Made by a program: the position numbers and the translations under genes. From positions 1-11,959 of the forward strand of contig JAABPS010000046.1 of the NCBI GenBank assembly GCA_011391835.1: DNA of 11,959 nt, given 5' to 3'. Shown here piece after piece: positions 1-7,049 of this stretch (position 1 is its first letter; each line of letters opens with the position of its first letter). The stretch is from Desulfobacteraceae bacterium. GTDB lineage: Bacteria > Desulfobacterota > Desulfobacteria > Desulfobacterales > JAABPS01. Under the pieces are notes generated by a model that was not told the DNA's origin, ran no database searches, and saw nothing but the letters and a program-made list of their open reading frames with translations.

Positions 1-388
1 GATTTGCAGCAATAGCCATAGTCAGAGATCCGAACACAGACTTGATCCGTCCATCCAGGGACAATTCCCCCAGAACAAGATAATTGCATATTTCGCCATG
101 CGCCACCACGCCAGTAGCCGTTAGAATCCCCAGAGCAATTGGCAGGTCAAAGCCTGTCCCTTCTTTTTTTATATTTGCAGGTGCCAGATTGACCGTTATT
201 CTATCATCCGGGAATACATAACCGGAATTGCCTATTGCGGACTTCACCCGTTCTTTGCTCTCTTTAACTGCTGCTTCAGGAAGCCCTACAGTCGTAAAAC
301 TGGGCAGACCCTTAGCGATATCTACTTCAACTTCAACAAGAAAGGCGTCAATTCCGACAACAACGCTACTTAGTACTTTTGCAATCAA
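1..388 (-). CDS. yifB: YifB/ComM-family Mg chelatase-like AAA+ ATPase, N-terminal part (cut by window edge)
   Basis: The minus strand encodes the first 129 residues of a YifB/ComM-type protein; the AAA+ ATPase part lies beyond position 1. Only the N-terminal ChlI domain (ribosomal-protein-S5-like fold) is visible. Its diagnostic stretches include GIDAFLVEVEVDIAKGLPSF, TTVGLPEAAVKESKERV, VNLAPANIKKEGTGFDLPIA and LGELSLDGRIK. Family members include ComM, a hexameric helicase that promotes branch migration during natural transformation; the role in this organism is unknown. No ATG is in frame at the start. The family begins M(L/I)AKV, so I chose TTG at 388-386, which gives MIAKVLSS. A strong purine run (GGGGGAGG) abuts this codon almost without a spacer. 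ATT at 385-383 would be better spaced but is a rare start. An in-frame TGA lies just upstream, so the protein cannot extend much further. Identity is very secure; the exact start is not. Confidence 0.95.
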   Translation of the reverse strand, partial: MIAKVLSSVVVGIDAFLVEVEVDIAKGLPSFTTVGLPEAAVKESKERVKSAIGNSGYVFPDDRITVNLAPANIKKEGTGFDLPIALGILTATGVVAHGEICNYLVLGELSLDGRIKSVFGSLTMAIAAN

Positions 389-489
389 ACCTCCCCCTGT
401 TTTTTCAACTCAATCTGATGTAAATCCTCAATCATCCAATTCTGCAAAAATATTGCCCACAAAACTATTATCTATAAAAAATTTAAACT

Positions 490-518
490 GTTATATACTA
501 CAAATCCTATGAATGCAA
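490..518 (-). promoter_or_regulatory. Candidate sigma-70-type promoter for yifB
   Basis: On the minus strand, TTGCAT (518-513) is followed after 17 nt by TATAAC (495-490). The -10 matches consensus at 5 of 6 positions and the -35 at only 3 of 6. Transcription would start near 484, giving a leader of about 95 nt before the yifB start. The region is very AT-rich, so a chance match is possible. Confidence 0.35.
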
Positions 519-559
519 TTTAAAACTAAAACATAATCGTTATTGCACCCATTTTATTA

Positions 560-586
560 TTGTGATAAAAAGTCATAATTTATAAT
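560..586 (+). promoter_or_regulatory. Candidate sigma-70-type promoter for lpxC
   Basis: A perfect TATAAT lies at 581-586. TTGTGA at 560-565 is a possible -35 with a short 15-nt spacer. TATAGT at 586-591 is an alternative -10. Transcription from TATAAT would start near 593, about 30 nt before the lpxC ATG. The exact -10 and its position in the divergent gap support it; the short spacer weakens it. Confidence 0.45.
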
Positions 587-597
587 ATAGTCTATCC

Positions 598-609
598 ATC
601 ATTGATGAT
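598..609. repeat. Short inverted repeat in the lpxC leader
   Basis: ATCAT and ATGAT form perfect 5-bp arms around a central TG, just downstream of the expected lpxC transcription start. It could be an operator half-site pair, but a 12-bp palindrome in AT-rich DNA may well be chance. Confidence 0.2.
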
Positions 610-623
610 CAGTTTTACTTAAA

Positions 624-1529
624 ATGAATTTACACCAACAAACCATCGCAAAACCTGTATCCCTTTCAGGTGTTGGATTGCACTCTGGGAAAAAGGTCAA
701 TATGACCATCCATCCTGCACCCGACAATCATGGCATTAAATTTAAAAGAACAGATCTGCCAGATTCCCCGCATATTAATGCTCATTTCAATATGATTGTT
801 GATACCAGCCTTGCTACCGTTATTGGTTATAACGGGTTTATCGTTTCTACCATCGAACATTTAATGGCCACCTTTTCGGGGCTTTCCATTGATAATGCCC
901 TTGTTGAACTGGATGCCTATGAGGTCCCTGTCATGGATGGCAGCTCTAACCCTTTTACGTTTATTCTACAGGAAGCAGGAATAATAAAGCAGAATACCCC
1001 CCGGTATTATTTTGTCATCAAAGAACCAATTGAGCATGCAGATAATGGGAAATCGGTTAGTGTTTACCCGTATAATAAATTTAAAATATCCTATACAATT
1101 GATTTTGAGCATCCATTGATCAAAAAACAATACTTTTCCTTAGAAGTATCAAATCAGACGTTTGCATCTGAAATCGCCATGGCGCGAACATTTTGTTTTC
1201 TTAATGAAGTAGAACTAATGAAGAAATTCGGCTTAGCCATGGGAGGGTCCTTGGAGAATGCAGTCGTAATCGATGATCAGGACATTATTAATAGGGAAGG
1301 CTTGCGGTGTTCTGATGAATTTGTAAGGCATAAGTTGCTTGATTGTATTGGCGATTTTTCTCTTTTGGGGTTGCCTATTCTCGGTCATGTGATCTTAGAA
1401 AAATCCGGACATGCATTTAACCATGCATTTATAAAAAAATTCTTTTCCAAAAAAGATTCATGGGAGACCCGAACCATACAGGATCTCAAACCCTTACCAG
1501 CATTTCAACCAAAATCACTTGCCATTTAA
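624..1529 (+). CDS. lpxC: UDP-3-O-acyl-N-acetylglucosamine deacetylase (LpxC)
   Basis: LpxC removes the acetyl group from UDP-3-O-acyl-GlcNAc, the committed step of lipid A synthesis, using a catalytic zinc in the cytoplasm. The 301-residue length is normal for the family (E. coli 305). The N-terminal half opens with SLSGVGLHSGKKV (residues 13-25). The catalytic STIEHL motif gives E78 and the zinc ligand H79. DEFVRHKLLD supplies zinc ligands H236 and D240, and SGHAFNH supplies the general acid-base H263. VPVMDGSSNPF (101-111) and ARTFCF (187-192) are also typical. All catalytic residues are present, so the enzyme should be active. ATG at 624 fits the family N-terminus, but no Shine-Dalgarno sequence precedes it. 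It is the first gene of a plus-strand run leading to the NtrY/NtrX-type genes and diverges from yifB. In E. coli LpxC is controlled by proteolysis; the C-terminus here gives no clear sign of that. Confidence 0.98.
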   Translation: MNLHQQTIAKPVSLSGVGLHSGKKVNMTIHPAPDNHGIKFKRTDLPDSPHINAHFNMIVDTSLATVIGYNGFIVSTIEHLMATFSGLSIDNALVELDAYEVPVMDGSSNPFTFILQEAGIIKQNTPRYYFVIKEPIEHADNGKSVSVYPYNKFKISYTIDFEHPLIKKQYFSLEVSNQTFASEIAMARTFCFLNEVELMKKFGLAMGGSLENAVVIDDQDIINREGLRCSDEFVRHKLLDCIGDFSLLGLPILGHVILEKSGHAFNHAFIKKFFSKKDSWETRTIQDLKPLPAFQPKSLAI

Positions 1530-1650
1530 ATCCGATTCCTTTATAAATCTCTCAGCACCCCTGATTAAAAATTGTAATGAATCGCTGCGGGGAATCTCTT
1601 TTGTATTGTAACCATTACTCAGTTTTATCTTTTTTGGTAATCTAAACTTT

Positions 1651-2220
1651 ATGAGTCTGTCAAATAAACTAAAAGCCTGCGCAATCATTATCCTTTTATT
1701 TTATTTCTTTAACGAGTCAGTTTCCGCACTTGAAGCAAAATTAACAAATATCCGGATCAATAATACACGTGATAACCTCCTTCTCTATTTAACCATTGAA
1801 GGCGCTTTCCAGGATAAAATAGAAAAGGCGATTTCAGCTGGAGTGCCAGCCACATTTACTTACTATATAGAGCTATATAAAATTCGTGATTTATGGATTG
1901 ACAAAAAAGTTTCAGATATCAAAGCCATACACACCATCCGGTATGATACTTTAAAAAAAGAATTCTACATCAATCGATCCTGGGAAAATGCTGCTCCCAT
2001 TGTAACAAAATCATTTCTGGACTCAAAATCATTAATGTGCCAAATCAGTAGTTTAGAATTGGTTGAACTCAGCAAACTAAAAAAGGGAAATCAGTATCAG
2101 ATACGTGCAAAAGCTGAACTCAGCAAAGTAACACTTCCTCTCTATCTGCATTATGTCCTTTTTTTTGTTTCCATGTGGGATTTTGAAACTGACTGGCATT
2201 CAATTGATTTTATTTATTGA
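1651..2220 (+). CDS. DUF4390 domain-containing secreted or membrane-anchored protein
   Basis: This 189-residue protein has a signal peptide or N-terminal anchor: basic residues K6 and K8, a hydrophobic stretch at about 9-20, and a possible signal-peptidase site after VSA (residue 26). The rest would be periplasmic. It reads as a DUF4390 family member. The features are an early beta-rich stretch (LTNIRINNTRDNLLLYLTIE), a GVPATFTYYIELY segment near 64-76, and the family's C-terminal FFVSMWDFETDW signature near 171-182. No enzymatic residues are evident and the molecular function of the family is not established. Members commonly sit directly upstream of an NtrY-type kinase, as here with a 36-nt gap, so a role as a periplasmic or envelope partner of that kinase is plausible inference. 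No Shine-Dalgarno sequence is evident. It lies 121 nt after lpxC, and I see no convincing terminator in that gap. Confidence 0.85.
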   Translation: MSLSNKLKACAIIILLFYFFNESVSALEAKLTNIRINNTRDNLLLYLTIEGAFQDKIEKAISAGVPATFTYYIELYKIRDLWIDKKVSDIKAIHTIRYDTLKKEFYINRSWENAAPIVTKSFLDSKSLMCQISSLELVELSKLKKGNQYQIRAKAELSKVTLPLYLHYVLFFVSMWDFETDWHSIDFIY

Positions 2221-2256
2221 CATCAATATATCCTGTCCAACCCGCCATATTAAATT

Positions 2257-4494
2257 ATGAAAAATCGCATTGAGGATCAAAAAAAAATATTATCCGATAA
2301 AGAAAAGGCGCGCCGGAAGCGTGAAATTGTACTGATAATTATCATTATTATTACAATTGCCTTAATGACCTTTGTTGAAAACCGAGTTATTCATTTCGGA
2401 ACGGACATCCCAATATCCGGCACCATCTTGATGTTTATTCTGATCAATATCAGCCTTTTGCTGGTCATAGTATTGATTTTTCTCGTTTTCCGGAATTTAA
2501 TAAAACTTTTGTATGACCGCAAGCGTAAAGTTATGGGGTCTAAACTGCGTACCAGGCTTGTCATCGCCTTTATCGGCTTTACATTTATCCCCACAATATC
2601 TCTATTCTTTTTTTCCATTACTTTTATTTCAGATAGTATCAAGTACTGGTTTAATATTCCAGTTGAACAGGCCCTTGAAAATTCACTGTTTGTTGGAAGA
2701 AGCATTTACAGCCGAATAGAAGAAAACAATGGTTTTTATCTTGAACGAATTGCTTATCAGATTCAGACTAAACAGCTTCTGTCACCTGATAACCGCAATG
2801 AACTATCCCGCTACATTGAGATAGTTCAAAAATCCTTTAACTTTGATGCTGTTGAAGTATATTCAAAGAGTTCAGAACGCCTGACGCTTGCGCTGTCATC
2901 AGAGCTTGAAAACACCTTTCTGGGTGTTGTTTCTGCCAATGATTTTCAGCAAAAATTCTACCCTCAGGCAGTTAGATCAATTTCTGAAATTATTCCAAAT
3001 GGCGAAATTTTAAAAACCATTGGAACCGTTCCCTTTGGCGCTAACCCTTCGGATGCTGAGGCTTTTCTTGTGGTAACCATTTTAATTTCTTCTGATCTAT
3101 CTCAAAAAATGAAATCCATATCCAGAGGCTTTGAAGAATACCAACAGATTAAGCTTATCAAGCAGCCCATTCAAAAAATCTTTCCTATATACCTGTCAGG
3201 CGTGGCGGTTCTCTTAATTTTCCTGGCTATATGGTTTGGTCTTTATCTGGCAAAAACAATCAGCATCCCCATCCAGGAACTCGCTGAAGGAACTCGCCGT
3301 GTTGCAGATGGTGATCTTAAGTTTTCTATTGCCCAAACTGGGGATGATGAAATAGGAAGTCTTGTAGAATCATTTAACAAAATGACCAAGGAATTGCGTC
3401 ATAACCGGGAGCAGCTCGAACTTTCCGCCCAGGAACTCCGTAAAAAAAATATTGAGATTGAGGAAAGACGAAAATATATGACAATTGTCCTGGAAAATAT
3501 CTCCGCGGGCGTCATCAGTCTTGATGCTAACGGATATATAACTACCATAAACAAATCAGCCGAGAAAATGCTTAAGCTAAAATCCGATGATATATTAAAT
3601 AAAAGCTATAAAAATTCTCTAACAGCAAAACATTTAGGACTTTCTGAAGAGATCATGGAAAACCTTAACGCATCACCCGATGATACAGTGGAACTGCCTG
3701 TGAAATTGGCAATTGAAGGAAAACCCAAAAGTTTATTGGTAAACATCAATAAATTAAAAGATGATACTGGCCGCCATCTGGGTATCGTTGTCGTTTTTGA
3801 TGACCTTACAGAACTTGAAAAGGGCCAGCGCATGGCTGCATGGCGTGAAGTTGCCAGACGCATAGCGCACGAGGTCAAAAACCCTTTAACCCCTATTACG
3901 CTTTCCGCTCAGCGACTTAATCGAAAATTTTCTAACAAGCTTAACGATAAAGTATTTAACGAATGTGTTACAATGATCGTTGACCATGTTGAAATGATCA
4001 GAAATCTTGTTAACGAATTTTCAGCTTTTGCACGATTTCCCACAGCAAATCCTAAACCAAACGATTTATCAGCAATTATTGATGAAACAGTCGTATTATA
4101 CAAGGAGGGGCTTCCAAACATTGAGTTTAAACTCAAGATGGGTGATAAAATTCCTTTTTTAAATTTAGACCGGCAGCAGATAAAACAGGCGATGATTAAT
4201 CTTATAGACAACGCCATCAGTGCAACAGAAGGGAAAGGCATTATTTCCATTTCTCTTTTGCATGATCCGATTTTAAAAATGGTTCGGCTGGAAGTTGCAG
4301 ACAATGGTAAAGGTATCAGCGATGAAGATAAAACCCGCCTTTTTGAACCCTATTTTTCTACGAAAAAGGCTGGTATGGGGCTCGGATTAACTATTGTCAG
4401 CACGATCATTTCGGATCATAATGGGACAATCAGCGTACAAGATAAGGTACCCCATGGAGCCAAGTTTGTCATTGAACTTCCTGTTCAGCTGTAA
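2257..4494 (+). CDS. NtrY-type membrane sensor histidine kinase
   Basis: This 745-residue protein has the NtrY layout. Membrane segments lie near residues 23-40, 55-79, 102-125 and 310-332. A periplasmic region lies at about 126-309, followed by HAMP (332-384, with DDEIGSLVESFNKM), a coiled linker (384-408) and PAS (about 408-518). The HisKA dimerisation domain has H538 in RIAHEVKNPLTP as the phospho-acceptor. The HATPase domain shows the N box around N652 (DNAISAT), the G1 box DNGKGI (682-687), the F box FEPYF and the G2 box GMGLGL (706-711). All catalytic boxes look intact. It should autophosphorylate and pass phosphate to the regulator encoded 34 nt downstream. The signal is unknown; the large periplasmic domain and the DUF4390 neighbour suggest an envelope or extracellular cue. 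NtrY proteins are linked to nitrogen control in Alphaproteobacteria, but that role should not be assumed here. No Shine-Dalgarno sequence is visible; the ATG was chosen as the first start after the upstream stop. Confidence 0.93.
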   Translation: MKNRIEDQKKILSDKEKARRKREIVLIIIIIITIALMTFVENRVIHFGTDIPISGTILMFILINISLLLVIVLIFLVFRNLIKLLYDRKRKVMGSKLRTRLVIAFIGFTFIPTISLFFFSITFISDSIKYWFNIPVEQALENSLFVGRSIYSRIEENNGFYLERIAYQIQTKQLLSPDNRNELSRYIEIVQKSFNFDAVEVYSKSSERLTLALSSELENTFLGVVSANDFQQKFYPQAVRSISEIIPNGEILKTIGTVPFGANPSDAEAFLVVTILISSDLSQKMKSISRGFEEYQQIKLIKQPIQKIFPIYLSGVAVLLIFLAIWFGLYLAKTISIPIQELAEGTRRVADGDLKFSIAQTGDDEIGSLVESFNKMTKELRHNREQLELSAQELRKKNIEIEERRKYMTIVLENISAGVISLDANGYITTINKSAEKMLKLKSDDILNKSYKNSLTAKHLGLSEEIMENLNASPDDTVELPVKLAIEGKPKSLLVNINKLKDDTGRHLGIVVVFDDLTELEKGQRMAAWREVARRIAHEVKNPLTPITLSAQRLNRKFSNKLNDKVFNECVTMIVDHVEMIRNLVNEFSAFARFPTANPKPNDLSAIIDETVVLYKEGLPNIEFKLKMGDKIPFLNLDRQQIKQAMINLIDNAISATEGKGIISISLLHDPILKMVRLEVADNGKGISDEDKTRLFEPYFSTKKAGMGLGLTIVSTIISDHNGTISVQDKVPHGAKFVIELPVQL

Positions 4495-4528
4495 CGATAT
4501 ATTCTGAAAAAACTATGGAGAAAAGCAA

Positions 4529-5893
4529 ATGTTTCCATCCATTTTAATTGTAGATGATGAACCAACCATACAACAGTCCTTAAGCGGCATACTTTCAGAT
4601 GAAGGTTTTGAAACACTCATTGCCTCTAATGGGTATGAAGCATTACAGATTATTCAGGCTGAATCTCCGGATTTAGTTCTTCTTGATATCTGGATGCCAG
4701 GCATTGATGGTATTGAAACCTTGAAAGAAATAAAAAAAGAAAATCCCCATATTCAGGTAATTATTATTACCGGGCATGGGACCATAGAAACTGCCGTTAA
4801 GGCAACAAAACTGGGGGCATTTGATCTCATTGAAAAGCCACTTTCATTTGACAAGATTATCGTTTCCATTAGTAATGCGCTTAATTTCAGAAGACTCGAA
4901 GAAGAGAATAAATATCTTCGCAAAAAAGCAATTGAGAAAAATTCAATTAATGGGAATAGCGCAGCTATTTTGGCCTTAAAAAATCAAATTTTAACTGTTG
5001 CTGCTACTGATAAGTGGGTGTTAATAACCGGCGAAAATGGTACGGGCAAAGAACTGGTAGCCCGCACCATACATCAACTCAGTAATAGAGCAACCAAGCC
5101 CCTTATTACTGTGAATTGTGCCGCCATACCTGAGGATTTAATTGAAAGTGAACTTTTTGGCCATGAAAAAGGTGCTTTCGCGGGCGCTAAAACTAAAAAA
5201 AGGGGACAATTCGAATTGGCCGCTGATGGAACGATATTTTTCGATGAAATTTGTGATATGAGCCTTTCTACTCAATCAAAACTTCTTCGAGTTCTTGAAG
5301 AAAAAAAATTTCAGAGAGTTGGCAGCAGCCGCTTTTTAGATATGAATGTTAGAATTATAGCGGCCAGCAACCACAACCTTCAGGTTGAGATCAGCAATGG
5401 GACATTTCGAGAGGATTTATTTTATCGCCTGAATGTCATTCCCATCAAGGTTCCTCCGTTAAGAGGGAGAAAAGAAGATATCCCAACCCTCATCGATATT
5501 TTTCTTGATGACTTAGCTAAAGAGAATCCAAGCAATAAAAAGAAATTCGAACCAGAGGCTATTAAGTATTTATGTAATTATGAGTGGCCCGGCAATGTAA
5601 GAGAGCTGAAAAATTTAATAGAACGCCTCTGCATTATGCTTAAAAATGATACCATCAGCGGCGATGATCTTCCATTGCCCTATAAGCCATCATCGGAAAT
5701 TCAAACAGAACATAACGGTGATTCGCTATTTTCAATCACTAATTTTAAAAAAGCGAGAAAAGCTTTTGAAAAAGAGTTTCTAAACAGAAAACTTTTACAA
5801 TACAACAATAATGTTTCAGCAACAGCAAGAGCAATTGGCGCTGGCCGTTCCTATCTGCAAAAAAAAATTAAGGATCTAAACAAAAGCACGTAG
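4529..5893 (+). CDS. NtrX/NtrC-type sigma-54-dependent response regulator with variant GAFAGA loop
   Basis: The protein has 454 residues in three domains. The receiver domain (about 4-120) carries the acidic pocket D9/D10, phospho-acceptor D53 in LLDIWMPG, T81 and K103. The AAA+ sigma-54 activation domain (about 139-370) has Walker A GENGTGKE (168-175), Walker B FFDE (237-240), arginines R294 and R300 in FREDLFYRLN, and WPGNVREL (353-360). The C-terminal Fis-type helix-turn-helix includes NVSATARAIGAGRSYLQKK (428-446). It should receive phosphate from the upstream kinase and drive open-complex formation at sigma-54 promoters. Oddly, the sigma-54-contacting loop reads GAFAGA (215-220) rather than GAFTGA, and DEICDM replaces the usual DEIGDM. 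A good Shine-Dalgarno GGAG at 4517-4520 sits 8 nt before the ATG. The target genes are unknown, so a nitrogen-specific name is not justified. Confidence 0.93.
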   Translation: MFPSILIVDDEPTIQQSLSGILSDEGFETLIASNGYEALQIIQAESPDLVLLDIWMPGIDGIETLKEIKKENPHIQVIIITGHGTIETAVKATKLGAFDLIEKPLSFDKIIVSISNALNFRRLEEENKYLRKKAIEKNSINGNSAAILALKNQILTVAATDKWVLITGENGTGKELVARTIHQLSNRATKPLITVNCAAIPEDLIESELFGHEKGAFAGAKTKKRGQFELAADGTIFFDEICDMSLSTQSKLLRVLEEKKFQRVGSSRFLDMNVRIIAASNHNLQVEISNGTFREDLFYRLNVIPIKVPPLRGRKEDIPTLIDIFLDDLAKENPSNKKKFEPEAIKYLCNYEWPGNVRELKNLIERLCIMLKNDTISGDDLPLPYKPSSEIQTEHNGDSLFSITNFKKARKAFEKEFLNRKLLQYNNNVSATARAIGAGRSYLQKKIKDLNKST

Positions 5894-5925
5894 TGTAATT
5901 CTAACCATAAACCCAGGGTTTTACT

Positions 5926-6480
5926 TTGAGGATAATTGCCGGTGACTTAAAACGGAAAAAGTTATTTTCCAGCAAGGGACAAAATACCCGTCCAACCTCG
6001 GATAGACTTCGGGAATCGATATTTAATATTTTATCAAATCGCTTTGTTGGCGTTTTTGTGCTTGATCTATTTGCCGGCACGGGGGCACTTGGCATTGAAG
6101 CTTTAAGTCGTGGAGCTCTATTTTCATATTTTATTGACAATGAACAACAAGCTATTAGTACAATTAAGAAAAATATTCAGTCATGTAAATTAGAAAACAA
6201 AAGCAGAGCCCTCCAATGGGACATAAGCAAAAACTTAAGATGTATTCAAAATTTACCAAAAAAATTTGATCTTGTTTTTATAGATCCGCCATATCATGTT
6301 GATTTGATTAAACCCGCTTTGATAAATCTTCAGCAAAGCGACTCGTTGCAAAAAGGCGCTACGATTGTGATAGAGCATTCTCTCTATGAACCGATCCCGG
6401 GCAGTGTAAAATATTTCCCGATTATCGATCAAAGAAAATACCGTAAGACGTTGTTATCTATTCTGACTTATACTGGTTAG
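5926..6480 (+). CDS. rsmD: 16S rRNA (guanine-N2-966) methyltransferase RsmD
   Basis: RsmD uses S-adenosylmethionine to methylate N2 of G966 of 16S rRNA during small-subunit assembly. The 184-residue length is usual. It starts with the family wording MRIIAGDLKRKKL and has TRPTSDRLRESIFNIL (21-36). The SAM-binding motif is VLDLFAGTGALGIEALSRGA (45-64), and the catalytic DPPY of N2-guanine and adenine methyltransferases is at 120-123. The start codon is TTG at 5926. It is supported by AGGG at 5915-5918 with 7-nt spacing and by the family's fixed MRI(I/V)AG N-terminus. It begins 32 nt after the regulator and is followed by coaD, the rsmD-coaD order found in many bacteria. Confidence 0.96.
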   Translation: MRIIAGDLKRKKLFSSKGQNTRPTSDRLRESIFNILSNRFVGVFVLDLFAGTGALGIEALSRGALFSYFIDNEQQAISTIKKNIQSCKLENKSRALQWDISKNLRCIQNLPKKFDLVFIDPPYHVDLIKPALINLQQSDSLQKGATIVIEHSLYEPIPGSVKYFPIIDQRKYRKTLLSILTYTG

Positions 6481-6541
6481 GCATATTTCTGAATTCAATT
6501 GTATCAAAGACTTAAAACCTGAAAAGATAGGAGATTAAATT

Positions 6542-7033
6542 ATGCAGCGAATTGCGATTTACCCTGGTTCTTTTGACCCTGTTACCAACGGCCATCTCGA
6601 TATTATAGAAAGAGGGTGTAAGCTTTTTGATTATATTATTGTCGCCATATTACATAATCCAAACAAACAATTTCTGTTTACTGTTGAAGAACGAATAGAA
6701 ATGCTTGAATCATGTGTTAAGGATATTCCAAATGTTGAGACAGATTTTTATAATGGACTTTTGGTTGATTATGCAAAAAAAAGAAAAGCGCAGGCCATAT
6801 TGCGCGGCATTCGCGCTGTATCTGATTTCGAATATGAATTCCAGATGGCATTGATGAATCGTCGCCTTAATCGTAATATTCAAACGGTTTCTTTAATGAC
6901 CGGACTTCGATGGATATTCACAAGCTCATCAATCATTAAAGAAGCTGCTAAATTCGGAGGTGATATTAGCGGCATGGTACCACAACTTGTGGAACAAAAA
7001 TTAAAAGAAAAATTTTCTCAAAATACAAAATAG
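6542..7033 (+). CDS. coaD: Phosphopantetheine adenylyltransferase (CoaD)
   Basis: CoaD transfers AMP from ATP to 4'-phosphopantetheine, giving dephospho-CoA, the penultimate step of coenzyme A synthesis in the cytoplasm. The 163 residues match the family length. The nucleotidyltransferase signature YPGSFDPVTNGHLDI (7-21) contains the TNGH form of the HxGH motif with H18. The substrate-binding stretch RGIRAVSDFEYEFQMA (88-103) and the second ATP-site motif TSSSIIKE (127-134) are present. Between them LMTGLRWIF replaces the E. coli LMPSKEWSF, a variation I regard as normal for this lineage. The start is well supported by TAGGAG at 6528-6533, 8 nt before the ATG. It lies 61 nt after rsmD and 16 nt before the LysR gene, consistent with a shared transcript. 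Confidence 0.97.
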   Translation: MQRIAIYPGSFDPVTNGHLDIIERGCKLFDYIIVAILHNPNKQFLFTVEERIEMLESCVKDIPNVETDFYNGLLVDYAKKRKAQAILRGIRAVSDFEYEFQMALMNRRLNRNIQTVSLMTGLRWIFTSSSIIKEAAKFGGDISGMVPQLVEQKLKEKFSQNTK

Positions 7034-7049
7034 GGTCGATTTCTGACAA

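Noticed and set aside
398..500. Minus-strand stretch in the yifB frame reading FVGNIFAELDD before two TGA codons, as if the end of another protein or a recoded start
   Set aside because: There is no credible start codon, another stop lies close upstream, and YifB proteins begin at the AKV position downstream. Treated as chance.
228..512. Plus-strand open frame of 94 codons
   Set aside because: It is antisense to the conserved N-terminus of yifB and continues into the AT-rich divergent promoter region. Its sequence is low-complexity Ser/Thr-rich and resembles no family I know.
561..577. CRP/FNR-like site (TGTGA...TCATA) upstream of lpxC
   Set aside because: The second half-site is degenerate and the spacing is 7 rather than 6 nt. 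It overlaps the core promoter elements and is most simply AT-rich promoter sequence.
1557..1592. Possible terminator after lpxC (CCCC-t-GATT pairing with AATC-gctgc-GGGG)
   Set aside because: The pairing needs an asymmetric 5-nt bulge and is followed only by a broken T stretch. It is too weak to call, and the downstream genes may be co-transcribed with lpxC.
1601..1629. Possible promoter before the DUF4390 gene (TTGTAT, 17 nt, TTTATC)
   Set aside because: The -10 matches consensus at only 3 of 6 positions; in such AT-rich DNA this is expected by chance.
2194..2210. Sigma-54-like -24/-12 site upstream of the kinase gene (TGGCATTCAATTGAT)
   Set aside because: The GG is separated from a GA, not GC, by 9 rather than 10 nt, and the site lies inside the DUF4390 coding region. 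It does not meet the consensus.
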